Source: Pomphorhynchus laevis
Taxonomy: Eukaryota; Acanthocephala; Palaeacanthocephala; Echinorhynchida; Pomphorhynchidae
Reading direction: 5' to 3'
NCBI GenBank assembly: GCA_012934845.2
Contig: WNNJ02000595.1
Span: 1-64,000 of the forward strand
Length of the DNA: 64,000 nt
The translations under genes were made by a program, and so were the position numbers. Below are positions 46,330 to 57,834 of the stretch, piece after piece (position 1 is the first letter of the stretch; the number at the start of each line of letters is the position of its first letter). A model generated the notes under the pieces. That model was not told where the DNA came from, ran no database searches, and saw nothing but the letters and a program-made list of their open reading frames with translations.

Positions 46330-47110
46330 GTTTTAATCAGTTATCTACGGCCCAACATGGCTTCTGTAAAGGAAGATCGTGTTTGATAAATTTATTATGA
46401 TCTAGGGAATCGTAGGTAGATGTGTCATCTAAAAAGCTACGGGCGACGTGTTGTTCTCTTTGACTTTAGTCGGCGTTCGAACGCGTTCCGAATTTATTGA
46501 AGCATTACGTAATTACGAGATTGATAAATATCTTATTGGCTGAATAAATTTTTTTCTAGTAAACGAAACTTTTGTGCTAGGGTATAGATACTTTATCATA
46601 ATCTCGCAGCATAAGTTCAGGTGTGCCTCAAAGGTCTGTCTTGAGTCCCTTAATTTTCAACGTTTTCATAAATACTCTTATGCAGACCTTTAGTTGTGCA
46701 TGCCTTGCTTATGCAGACAACGTTAAGATTTACAGCTATTTCGAATCATTAGAAAATTACCACCACCTGCACGCTAATATTGATAAAATATTCTCTTGGA
46801 GTCGTGACCTATTATTAAATGTTCAAAAATTTTATCATTTATGTGCAGGTAATTCGACCCTGGCTTCAGGATATATGTTGAGATTAAATGTCCATACAAT
46901 TCTGTCGATAGAATTGTATGGCACTACGGTGCCAAACAATTCTGGCACCGTAGTCTCAAGATAATGGTACATACATATAGAAGCATTCGTAAAGCTAGAA
47001 AACCGACATCTCTCATTAAGAACTGTTTCGTCTCGCATCGCCAATTCTTTAAATCTTTATTTAACGAATTAGTCAAGTCACAATTAGTCAGTTATCGTTT
47101 CCTATGACTA
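46330..47110 (+). pseudogene. RT fragment of another non-LTR retrotransposon
   Basis: Around 46,340-46,395 a block reads LSTAQHGFCKGRSC, the usual RT 'QHGF..GRSC' finger motif. A degenerate motif A follows. The piece at 46623-46964 has PQRSVLSPLIFNVFINTLM (PQGS changed to PQRS) and LAYADNVKIYSYF (YADD changed to YADN). Both changes hit catalytic motifs, so it is dead. The family differs from the other LINEs here; I cannot name the clade. Two perfect hairpins interrupt its 3' part (46,892-46,954). Confidence 0.65.
46892..46954. repeat. Two back-to-back perfect hairpins
   Basis: The first is CCATACAATTC/GAATTGTATGG (11-bp stem, 8-nt loop TGTCGATA). One base later comes ACTACGGTGCCA/TGGCACCGTAGT (12-bp stem, 8-nt loop AACAATTC). 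Equal loop sizes and perfect stems are unusual in decayed TE sequence. TTGTATCGACAGAATTGTATGGAC-like sequence recurs at 47,169-47,192. Confidence 0.85.
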
Positions 47111-48134
47111 AAGTATAAATCAAGTATTTTGAGAGGATTCTTCGGCGAGGTAGCAAATTTTGTTTGAAATTGTATCGACAGAATTGTATGGACATAATGT
47201 CAATTCTTAATATGCAAAGTATTAGAGCTAAACTGTTTTCGTTAGATATGACAGCAATATGGCACATGGTCATAAACCACGAGGGGTTTATGACCCAAAT
47301 TCCTAGAAGCTTCATAACCACTTACCATATGACCAATACCCCATACAGGCCCAGCCCAGGTTCTCCAAAATATACTAACACATACCCCCCCCGATAAACG
47401 CCTTTAAACCCCTTTATAGAAAGCTTAAGCTTTTTACTCATATCCCAACGTCTTACGCTCCAGTAGTGTTAAATAACCCAGGATTATCAACACCAAAGCC
47501 AGGCTTCACTGCCACATATAAAACTAATACCGCTCGCTCTCCACATTTACAACCAGAATTGAAAACATACTCATTAAAACCAAGAAATATGCTACCGTAA
47601 ACCCCTGGCTTAATATATCATACGGGTCTCAGCTGACCAACTAGCTAACCATGCCAACAAAAGAAACACGGAAACCCATTCCACTAACAAGCGCTTATAC
47701 AATCAACCCCCTCCCAAATAACTCGATACACAGAAGCACCCCCACCAAACCTAAAAACAACATAATCAACACCGATAAGAATATCAACACTAAATCCCCA
47801 ACTTGGATGGGATTGCACGCAAAGTGCAATAAGCAAGGAAAAAGTACCACTCTTGCTTAATATAGGAAGGTGACACTATAAAACTGACTTCTTCGAAATT
47901 GTCTGCATTCATTAATAAGTATGGAAACAAAAGGACCACTACCCAATATAACAAAAGCAAATACAAAAGGCTTAAAACGTCTTTAATAACAAACAACCCT
48001 GTAATTACTACACTATCCGAACTTCGCCCCTTCTCGCTTCTGTTATGATTACTGCTTTTCTTCTTCCTCCTCCGTAGCATGGTTTGTCTCATATCTATCC
48101 GACCGTTCTTTTTGAAACTGTTCAAATTCATCAT
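47111..48134. other. Unassigned stretch
   Basis: No gene recognised. 47,320-47,860 is unusually C- and A-rich on the plus strand (low G), unlike the rest of the window. Open frames there (47651-47860 plus, 47790-48137 minus) show no domain. Confidence 0.4.
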
Positions 48135-49095
48135 CATTCCCTCCCATCCTTATTTTCTGCGGGGTATCGCAAGGTTCAGTCTTAGGTCCCCTGATTTTCC
48201 TTCTTCAACTTGGCGATATCTCTCTGTTTATCAAACCTTACTCCTTTAACATCATACAACACGCCGACGACATCATCATCTATGCTCATGTATCCGCCCA
48301 TCGCATACACGATATCGTCATTTCTGGATCCAACCGTCTTTCTTCTATCTACAAACGTCTCTCCCATCTTCGACTCGTTTTAAACCCCGACAAGACCAAA
48401 ATACTGTGAATTTTCCCCCGTCAACCTAGCATATATCTCCCCCTGTATCTTTTGCCTCATTAATCATCTTCATCGTCTATAATCTCACTTTCTTAGGCTT
48501 CCATTTCAATGATCACCTTTCCATTAAACTCTTCGTCCGTGATAATCCGCCCCTTTATCGACTTTCGTTATTGTATGTATCTTATTTCATTTCTTCTCTT
48601 CCCTAAAATCGATTACTGCCTCAGCCTTTTCGCCAATTCTCCAAAATCCATCATCCTACCCCTTCAACGCATCATCAACTCCGTCGTTCGAGTGCTCCTA
48701 TGTCTTCGTCGCTTTGACCACACATGCATTTTCCACATCCGCATCCAACTCGGCCTTCTCGTCACTTTCTGTCTCATCGCTGTCGGCTCTCCAACGTTCA
48801 TCAACCTCCCCTTCTTAGACGACACTCGCCTCACCTCTCTCTATCACTGCGTTCCGTCACTCCCTCTTACTCAATGTTCCTAATTACTTTAACAACTACG
48901 GTCTCCGATCCTTCCTCGTCGCCGCCCCACTCTCTTGGAATCAGCTTCTTCTCGACGTCCGCCGCGCTTCCTCCTTTATTACATTCAAATGCCGCTTCCG
49001 TACCCACCTCCTCGACACAATTTAGATTTTTGTTTTTGTTGTTGTGGCCATGTACGCGTGCGCCGTAACGCATTCTATGTAAAAATAAATCAATT
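48135..49095 (+). mobile_element. CR1/L2-like LINE fragment (RT end plus C-terminal region)
   Basis: Same family as 42.4-45.9 kb, opposite strand, 5'-truncated just before RT motif B (GTATCGCAAGGTTCAGTCTT). Motif C reads QHADDIIIYAHV (Tyr to His at 48260-48262). The C-terminal block follows at 48509-48883 and 48724-49068 in two frames. The 3' end is near 49,090 (ATGTAAAAATAAATC). Several frameshifts; inactive. Confidence 0.8.
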
Positions 49096-51239
49096 TTTTC
49101 ATAACCGGGATAATCGAATTCCGAAGTTATCTGACGTCACTGCTATAAACGTTTTATGGTATCTCTATCGGCATTTGAGTAGGTGACTGATGCAGCAAAG
49201 CTTTATCTACGTATCGCTAAACGTATTTGACATATTCAGCGACTCAATCGATTACGAATTCGTAATCTACACCCTCAAGCACTCATTTATTGTCTCTCAA
49301 AGCACTGTCTTCACGCAATAGCAAAGGAATACTAGTTTACAGCAGTTATTGCAAAGGAGCATCAAGATATGTTCCTGCTCCTTACATTTCTTGCTGGCAT
49401 CCATTCACCGGATATACGCCAACGCCTACTAGACATATTAAATATTCACGTTTTAAATTTGATCTAATCTTTTAAACTGAAAATTTTAGATTTCAACTGA
49501 ATTTTTTAATGTTAATCAATAAATCTATAAATCTAGTAATTCGATAATTTTGAAAAATATGTGTAGTGTTTTTGGTTACAAAAAAACACGACAAATTTAT
49601 ACGTCCTCAGGATTTGTAATGAATGTGTCATTTTAGCCATTCTAAGATTGATTAACCGCATTTGTTGAAAAAGCCTTAGTTGAAAATATCAAAGTACAAC
49701 TTTATTAAAACCTCAGTATTTCTATTGAAGTGCTCGACAGATATTTTATAAAACAAAATATTTTTGTTTAAAAATTTATTAAACTTACAAATAAGCCGTT
49801 GATTATAAGCAATTTTGTACAGGATAACTTTATCAAAACAAAATCTAACGAATGTACTAGAAAATCCAAGAATCCATAATATGTAAAGGGTGTATGTTTC
49901 TATAGCAACATTTTTAAACTCAGAAAATCTCGTCAAGACTGCTGACAAGAATGTCAATATTCACTATTTGATATAGGGCATGGGGTTATGTAAGCTTGAG
50001 CGTTTCTCATAGAAACAGCGTGGCAGCATACATTACAGCAACATTACTGAAAGCTTTTGTTCCTGACCATGCAGTTTGTAAATTACTATTGATAATATTA
50101 TCGAGTTGAATAAAGTTTAAAGAGTAAGTCGGAAACGTTTTGAGTCATGTTCCTCAATTAGTAACGGCCAGAAGGGTTTTGAGTAATCACTTTGTATTAT
50201 AATGCATAATACTGGTACATGAACAATTTTGCAGGATTTATTTCGTATGCAATGAATTGTCATATCGAGGTCATGATGCATTTAACAGAGTAGTTTAAAC
50301 TGCCTTTTCAGATTAAGGACTATTTTGGTGACATTTTAACTTTTTAAGGATTTAACAATTCAGAAGACGTTTTGTGTCGGTAATTGACCATTTTAAGAAA
50401 GACTTAAAGTTCAAAATTATGGAATTTGATTGACATACTTGGACAATGTAATTTAATGCAACACTAATCCAAATATTTGCTGGTTAAAATTAATGTCTTA
50501 ATGAATTTAAAATTTCTAAAATCGGCAAAGGACTTTTGTTAAACAAAATTACCATCAAGAACAACATAAATTAATGCTACAAGATAAAAAGTTCCTGGCT
50601 TAAAACCTAGTAGTCATATGAAAATTGGTTATTGTAAACCTTAATTGCTAATAGTTTTTCCTCAATACTTGATGTAAATGCGAAAATTGAACTTTTTGGG
50701 TAATAAGCGTGTTGACTAGTGAGACCTTTGATCATTTTTGAACATTCAAAATGAATAAAGTTACAGCTAAATACCAAAGTATAATGAAAAGATTAACTTA
50801 CAACGATTTAACAATCGAGATTTAAACAGCTAATACCATTATTTGAATGTAAATAGAAGCTTAGATTTGTTTGAAATTTGCTCACGCTATGGTCACTCAA
50901 ATTTATAATATATAGCAGCCATTTGTTTCTTCTTTATCGTAAATTGAAATGCGCAATCTTTGTCGGTGTTTTGAATGTATCTGCTTTCACTACCTGCTCT
51001 CTTAAACAGGCTTAAAAGCAATTATTAATAATGAGCCATCTAATTCTTTATACTCAACTTTTGAGATGATCCGCAGCCAGCGCACTAAGGCAGCTCAAGT
51101 TAGTCATTCAATGTTTATGCTTCGACCTTGAAATTTTTTACCGTAAAACCCACTTTCACTAACAAGAGTGAAAAGTCATTTTCATGTTTGGTAATCTCTA
51201 ATAGAATAATATCTGTATTGGAATACTTGATGAAATACG
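49096..51239. other. Non-coding stretch
   Basis: 49,100-49,475 has somewhat higher complexity and a 61-codon frame (49290-49475) that I could not place. The rest, to 51,239, shows no gene or repeat that I can identify. Confidence 0.4.
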
Positions 51240-51345
51240 TCATTAGAACGTGTTTGGCCCCCTGCTATGTGGGGTCGAGGAATAGGGTCCGAAACTAGAT
51301 AACTTAGCAGTATCTCCTGATGACATCTTATCCTTATTCTGATAC
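51240..51345 (+). repeat. PLE terminal-repeat remnant, plus orientation
   Basis: Plus-strand landmarks: TTTGGCCCCCTGCTATG, GGGTCGAGGAATAGGGTCC, GAAAC (about 51,291), CTTAGCAGTATCTC and CTGATGAC (about 51,313). Helix-I-like GAGGA and helix-III-like CTGCTATG/CTTAGCAG are partly kept. A more decayed second copy follows at about 51,590-51,660 and traces at 53,800-53,845. No RT is attached. Confidence 0.6.
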
Positions 51346-51884
51346 AACGTCTGTTATTTATTAGTCATATCATAAAAAATGACTTTTATTTTAAATTCTA
51401 TCTTTATATTAATATCGATGATACAAAATCTTATAAAATTTTCTATTATTTATAAATTATTTATTAAATTTATAAATTTAAATTAAAAAAATTTTTAGAT
51501 TAAAATATATAAACCATCAAATATTATTACAAATAGATATAAACTGCCAATTGAAATATTAAATGTCAAGTGAAATATGACTACTAGGTTATTAGGGTCA
51601 AAACCTAATAACATTGCAGACTCCTACTAATGACCTATAATCATTATTCTTATTAATCCTATATTATTTATTAGATAATTCATAGAAATTGGTTTCTATT
51701 TTAAATTTCAATTTTTTATTTTAACTTGATATAACTTATATAAAATCTTATAACAATTTATTATTAATTATTCGTATGTATCAGAATAAATCAGGCAATT
51801 TATAAAAATTAACTTTTATTTAAAATTTCAATTTTGAATTTTAACTTGAAATAAATATTAATTGTATAACATCTTAAAAATATA
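51346..51884. other. AT-rich PLE-tail-like sequence
   Basis: Repeated modules of the type ATTTATTAG, ATTCATAGAAATT and TTTATTTTAAATTTCAATTTT, as found around PLE terminal repeats at 34.9 and 57.8 kb. No gene. Confidence 0.45.
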
Positions 51885-53745
51885 TTTATTTTTACGTGGC
51901 CAATGCGTTCCGATGCACGCTTACATAACCACGAAGTAAAGGATCTAAATCATGTGTCGAGAAAGTGGGTACGAAGGCGGAAATTTGAATTTAATAAAGG
52001 AGGTAGCGCGGTGAACGTCGAGAGAGCTGATTCCAGGCGAGTGGGGCAGCGACGAGGAAGGATCGAAAACCATAGTTGTTGGAGTAATTGGGAACGTGAA
52101 GAGGGAATGACGAAACGCAGTGATAGAGAGAGGTGAAGCGAGTGTCGTCTAAGAAAGGGAGGTTGATGAACGATGGGGAGCCGACAGCGATGAGACGAAA
52201 AGTTACGATAAGAAGGCGGAGTTTGATGCGGATGTGGATGGTGGGCCAGGAGAGTTGGGCAAGATATGTGGATGTGTGGTCGAAGCGACGGAGACGAAAG
52301 AGTACTCGAACGGCAGAGTTGATTATTCGTTGTAGGGGTAGGATGATGGATTTTGGAGAATTGGCGAAAAGGCTGATGCAGCAATCGATTTTAGGGAAAA
52401 GAAGCGATGAAAGAAGATACATTCAGGAACGAAAGTCGGTAAGGGGGCGGATACTGCGGATGTCACGGAGAATTAAGTTAGACAAGCGAACCTTGTCACG
52501 GACGAAGGGTTTAAGGGAAAGGTGATCATCGAAATGGAAGCCTAAGAAAATGAGATTGGGTACTATGGGGATGATCGATGAGGCAAAATATACAATGGGA
52601 GGAGATATGTTTGGTTTACAGGCAGGATCCATATTATTTTGGACTTGTCTGGGTTTAGAACAAGATGGAGATCGGAGATACGTTTGTAGATAGAAGAAAT
52701 ACAGTTGGATACAATAATGCCAATATCGTGTATGCGATGTGCGGATGCATGCACATAGATGAGGATGTCATCGGCGTATTGCATGACGTTAAAGGAGTAA
52801 GGTTTGATAAACGGAGAGAGATCGCCAAGCAGAAGAGAGAAAAGCAGGGGACCTGGGACTGAACCTTGTGGGACCTCTAAAATAGGGATAGGAGGGGAGG
52901 ATGATGAATTAGAACAGACGCGAAAGGAACGGATGAATAGATATGAGGCAAACCATGCTACGGAGGAGGAAGAAAAACTGTAATCATTACGAAGGCGAGA
53001 AAGGAGGACGGAGTGGTCGACAATGTCGAAGGCGGAGGAGAGGTCGAGGGAGATGAGAACACTATACAGAGCCTTTTATCGAGAAATGAGTAAGTCGTTG
53101 TATACTTTTATGCATGCGATTTATGTCGAGTGATTAGAGCGTAAAGCGAATTGGAAAGGAGGGTACAGATTGGATGAAGAGAGAAATACACATTGATCTG
53201 TATTAGTATGAGACATTCTAAAAGCTTAAAAAGAGTAGGTAGGAGTTTTCGTCCTAGGAGTTTTTGAAAGTGAGATCAAGTGTGACGAGAAAATGATCGG
53301 ATAGACCAGTATCGGTGATGTACAGTGAGGTGAGGGCAGCAAAACGATCGGGGACAGCTATGATGTCTAGTGTTCTGTCGAGGATACGTTTGGGGGCAGT
53401 TGAGATGACTTTGTAATTGTAGTTGGATATAATGTTGATGAACCGGATGGAATCGGTGGAAGAGGGGCGTTTGAGTCGGATGTTGAAGTCGCCAAGAATG
53501 AGTGAAGGGATGGAGGACAAAGAACAGTTTGAACCAGTATGTTATACAATGGCACAATCCAGAGTGATCGGGCTAGAAGAACGACAAGTGAGTAATTCAA
53601 AAGAGAAAGGATTAAAAGGGGGAATGATTTTGCGAAGAGACGAGGGGTGACGGGCGAATGCGACAATGCCGACACGATTAGTGAATTTAGAAGGGGATGA
53701 GCTTAGGGGTCGGGCTCATCAATGCCGACATGTTTTTTGTATTTA
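51885..53745 (-). mobile_element. CR1/L2-like LINE copy with internal deletion
   Basis: Minus strand. Its 3' end (ACGTGGCCAATGCG complement at 51,894) matches that of the 42.4 kb copy. C-terminal region 51991-52422; RT motif C with YADD at 52767-52778 (QYADDILIYVHASAH); RT motifs A and B upstream in broken frames. At about 53,250 RT sequence joins directly to endonuclease sequence (53254-53520: LILGDFNIRLKRPSSTDSIR; TGLSDHFLVTLDLT), losing roughly 1 kb including the RT fingers. 5'-truncated at about 53,745. Confidence 0.85.
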
Positions 53746-54929
53746 GATGGGAACGGGCTTATTTATTATTTATCTTTGAACGTTGATTTAGTCAAATTTA
53801 ATATTTGAGGAATAGGGTTCGAAAACTGATAACAGTAATATTATTTATTTATTATTAAGGGTCGTATATTATTTATTAGTCAATTCATAAAAATTAATTT
53901 CTAAAAAAATTCTTATTTATAAATTTAAATTATAGAAAATCCTAAGATTGAAATACTTATTTCAAATTTATTGTACAAAATACGTAGACTAGGTTAACTG
54001 ATCTGATTTGTTCTACTACATATTATTAGTGTCTTGTGAACCAGATAACATCTAATCTTTATTATGATACATCGTACATTATTCATTGATCAATTCATAA
54101 AAATTGAATTTTTAAATTCTTACTTTGTAAATCTTAAGAGTAAATAAATATATTGCTGAAATTGATCGAGAAGCATTCATACTCATAATTTTTTCAACAT
54201 CTAGAGGATTAGGACTACACGCACAAGCTAATTCAATGGATGGCTCGCAAAATAACTTCTAAAACCAAACTTCCACATGGAGAATGTTTTAAAACAAAAT
54301 CTCGTATCAGCATTCGTTGGCTCACTCGGTATCTTTTGATCTACAAGAGAATAATTAATAATATAATTTGGCAACAATTTGTACATTTTCGATTTATAAA
54401 AAATCATATCAATTTATAATTATTCTTATGATATCTAAATGCTATTTTTAGTTTCTCCTTAAATTACATGGTTTAATTGTCGGTAATTATTTACTTTAAG
54501 TGCCCCAAAACTAAGCAGCATTCAAAATGTCATTTTGACAGAATTACAGTTAAGGACGTTTTGGACAATTTATTTCTTTTATTCATAGTTCAATAATAAT
54601 TTTGTAATTAAATAATAAAATTAAAAGTATCTTGGTTATAACTATTACAATAAAATACACAAGATAAAATACACAATAATAAGATACACTGGACTGATAA
54701 CATCAACGACAACCTACGATCAACGACAATCTACGAATTCCGACAACATACGAACCACCACAACCTACTTCAATGGAAGTCGTACGCTCGACATAAAAAA
54801 CTAAGTGATATTCTATATACAATAATATACACGAAGCCACAAGTTTTGAGCAGATCTAAACTATTTGAGAGATAATATACACAAAGCCACAAGTTTCAAG
54901 CAGAACTAAAATCGCACCAGCTATCGTGG
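53746..54929. other. Non-coding stretch with PLE-tail modules
   Basis: 53,976-54,016 is the reverse complement of the module at 1398-1440 (AAATCAGATCAG, TAAC, TCTACGTATTTT). 54,690-54,790 contains short degenerate repeats of ACGACAACCTACGA type. No gene recognised. Confidence 0.45.
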
Positions 54930-54936
54930 CCTGAGA

Positions 54937-55242
54937 GTGCACGAATTTGGAATGACTAGAGGCAAACCGACTACTGTGAGCAAATGTTGTTTATACAATG
55001 GTAAGGCTGCCACATATAAGGGATATCGTTGTGCAAAAAGTAACATACCTTGTACCAACTGTTTTGCCCTTGAATGTCAAAACAGTGTTACACTGCAAAT
55101 GAAGATCTCGCCGTTAGTAGAAGATTACGAATGTGAAAAAAAAGTTAATTCGGATGATCCTCAAATTTCAGGGACAATAAATAATGTTTTAATTAAAGGA
55201 GGAATTCTAACTGTCAATAATGAAATTGATCAAGATATATAA
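54937..55242 (+). CDS. Cysteine-rich ORF upstream of the unclassified RT element
   Basis: 101 codons open, low AT bias in the first half. Residues 18-50 contain closely spaced cysteines (CC, then a C followed by CTNC and ALEC), a pattern that could bind zinc but does not match a known finger spacing that I recall. It precedes the RT remnants on the same strand, so it may be an N-terminal part or first ORF of that element. Another view is an unrelated chance frame. Weakly supported. Confidence 0.3.
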   Translation: MHEFGMTRGKPTTVSKCCLYNGKAATYKGYRCAKSNIPCTNCFALECQNSVTLQMKISPLVEDYECEKKVNSDDPQISGTINNVLIKGGILTVNNEIDQDI

Positions 55243-55429
55243 ACAATAGATCGAAACAATGTACATTGATGTCATTTCATGGCGTCCCAACCTCATTTTA
55301 CTCCCTCACTGTGAGGCAAGTAAAACTTTTATTTAACTGATTACATCTAAATACATAGTGATTGCAAAAGGACTTACTGGACAGGACATTGCTCTTTAAA
55401 AAATCATTGCCATTAGTCAAACTTTGCCG

Positions 55430-57690
55430 CAGAGAATAATGAGCCGAAAACAAATTTAATCTGCAGAACACTTCAAAGGAAATTCCTGATCTTTGGAAAT
55501 CAGGCAAATTCAGGGAATTATTTGAAGAAGCAAAGATCTTGCAAATAAAAGCGTCTCAACAATGCAGAGTGAGAACAACAACGCCACAGGACAAATTAAA
55601 AACTTTCTCGAGACTAATGAAATCTGGTAAAATAGGCGCTGCTATCATAGTGTAAAGTCAAGGATCGATTGAAAATAGTTTTTAAGTTTGATGATAAATA
55701 CGAGGGACCAGTAGTCTTGGATCATTTAAGAAAGCTACATCCAAGTCCGAAACCTGTGAGAAATGATATGAAATTGACCGTATCGATCAAAAATCGTGGA
55801 AAACATCACCTATCCATATATTTAAGAATCGACGGAATCATGATAGTTCAGGCAGCCAAAAAACTCATGGGAGTACAGGTCCTCCTGATATTACTGCAGC
55901 TGATTTTTGTTATCTGCTTACATCATTTGGATGCTTTTCCACAAAATTGGCTGATGCCATCGCGATGTTTGTTATCCGTATAGCTAGTGAACATATGCCT
56001 CCGAAAAACATTGGAAGCTTATGTCGTTAGTCGCATATTGTTCTTAACAAAAACCCAGGAATTAGGCCTATTGGAGTGGGTAAAATTACTCGTAGAATAA
56101 TCGATAAGGCTATTATAATGGTAGCACATAAAGATTTACAAGCAGATGTAAGCAACATTCAATCGTGTGCTGGTCAGTGCGGTGCTATAAGTTATGCTTG
56201 CTATACATTCAATTTCAAACTATTTTTATTCCAATGAAGAATATGGCGTTTTATCAGTTGATGCCAAGAACGCATTCAACATGGCTAATAGACGTGCCAT
56301 GTTGGCGAATGTTGATATGATATCTCAAGCTCTATCACAGGTTCTCTTGAATACATATTATGACGATACAGTGTTAGTTGGACAAGGAAGAAACCTAAAA
56401 TCCTGCGAAGGATTTACGCAAGGTGATCCACTTGCAATGCCAGCATTTTTCATTACATTTTTGGCCTTAATAAATCGAATTCAAAGTCAGATACCCCCAT
56501 ATAATTTTTTTGTATGCAGATGATTCAACATTCGTCGGGAAAATAGAAGACCTCGAAATCGTTTGGAACCTACTTAGATCAATAGGTCCACATTATGGAT
56601 ATTTCATCAATCCGAACCAGTCAAAATTATTTGTTATGCTGCTTATTGCATCAGAGTACAATCAAAATGGACTCATTTATGTCGCAGTACGGAATGTAAA
56701 TGGGAATGGTATACTCCGCTCGAAGATGTCATAAAGACTGGGATGATACAATCATTATTTGATGTTGAAATAGATTATATCATTCGGAATGTTTGTTCAA
56801 TATCTACGGCTTTTGGTGGAATTGGAATTCGAAAACGTCAACATATGTTGTCTATCAATATCGTTCATCATGCTATGCTCTGTAATATAAATGACGAAAA
56901 TATAGAAGCTTTAACGATCAAGACTTTGTCAGAAAAACTAAATTTAAAAAAGTAGTCTAAACAAGATAATGGAAGCTGATCCATATAAAATGAAAAAGGA
57001 TTCGCAATATGCATCTTTGAAGGGAGCATCTAATTGGTTAACGTGTAAGCCTGTATCTCAAGAGTTTCACATGTCCATTCAAGAATTTAAAGATGCATTG
57101 TGCTCTCGCTACAACTTGACTACTATGAACTTGCCTAAGCAGTGCAGATGTAAGCAACACCTAATAACAAATCATGCTCTCACGTGCAAAAGTGGACCAC
57201 TCAATTTCATTCAACACAATGAGGTTCGTGATTTTTTGTTTAAAACAATGAGTGAGTGTTGTTGGGGAGTGTATACTGAGCCATCATTGCAACCAGTAGA
57301 TGAAATGACTGTTTTTGAAAATTCGACAACTACTAGACAAAAATATGCCAGGGCAGATATTGTTTGTAATAGACTTTTTGGAGAGAGGCTGGAGAGAACA
57401 TTTTTAGATGTCTGCATATCCAATAACCATGATCCTGCGTATCTTGAAAATTGAACACATTGGATTCTGTCCATTAATATGGGCTGACTCTGGTGCCACA
57501 GGAACCGTACCCAATATATGTTTAAGGGCTATAGAAAGGAAAATGGCTGTTAAGCGAAAGTGGGATTATGTATCATATATTACGTGGCTACGTACAAAAA
57601 TAAGTATCCTATTGGCAAGGATGTGTTCAGCCAGTCTAAGAAATTATCGAACAAGTTGCCGAGATATTAAACAGATTAAATCAGCTAACT
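55430..57690 (+). pseudogene. Unclassified RT retroelement, longer copy
   Basis: Ordered blocks over several frames: a pre-RT region (WKSGKFRELFEEAKILQ, then FSRLMKSGKIGAAI); NPGIRPIGVGKI-like fingers around 56,050-56,090; VLSVDAKNAFNMANRRAML (motif A, 56194-56523); FTQGDPLAMPAFFITFLALI (motif B, QGDP at about 56,419-56,430); YADDSTFVGKIEDL with YADD at 56513-56524 (motif C); an FGGIGIRKRQ block (56743-56955); and the C-terminal region 56969-57454 with LKGASNWLTCKPVSQEF, FKDALCSRYNL, CRCKQHLITNHALTC (possible zinc site) and EPSLQPVDEM. It matches the interrupted copy at 12.2-15.7 kb. Catalytic Asp are present; several frameshifts and stops make it inactive. The clade is unknown to me. Confidence 0.75.
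56969..57454 (+). pseudogene. C-terminal domain of the unclassified RT element
   Basis: The longest single open piece (161 codons). After the ALKGAS-WL-like block comes CX1CX8HX3C (CRCKQHLITNHALTC), followed by FIQHNEVRDFLF, EPSLQP and KYARADIVCNRLFGERLERT, then FLDVCISNNHDPAY. The pattern of a zinc-like site followed by spaced acidic residues (RDF, EPSLQP, ADIV, LDV) could be a restriction-endonuclease-like fold, but that is only a guess from residue spacing. Confidence 0.6.
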
Positions 57691-57834
57691 GAGTCTACGT
57701 ATTTAATATAATTATAAAATAAACAAAACATAATAATGCTAAATCAAAATTTAATAATTAAATAATAAAATTAATAATTGTTTTTAGATTTTCTATAATT
57801 TTAAATCAAGTTAAAAAAATGAAATTTAAAATAA

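Noticed and set aside
46892-46954. attC site or tRNA-like structure
   Set aside because: Two simple hairpins without an integrase, cassette arms or tRNA T-loop and anticodon features.
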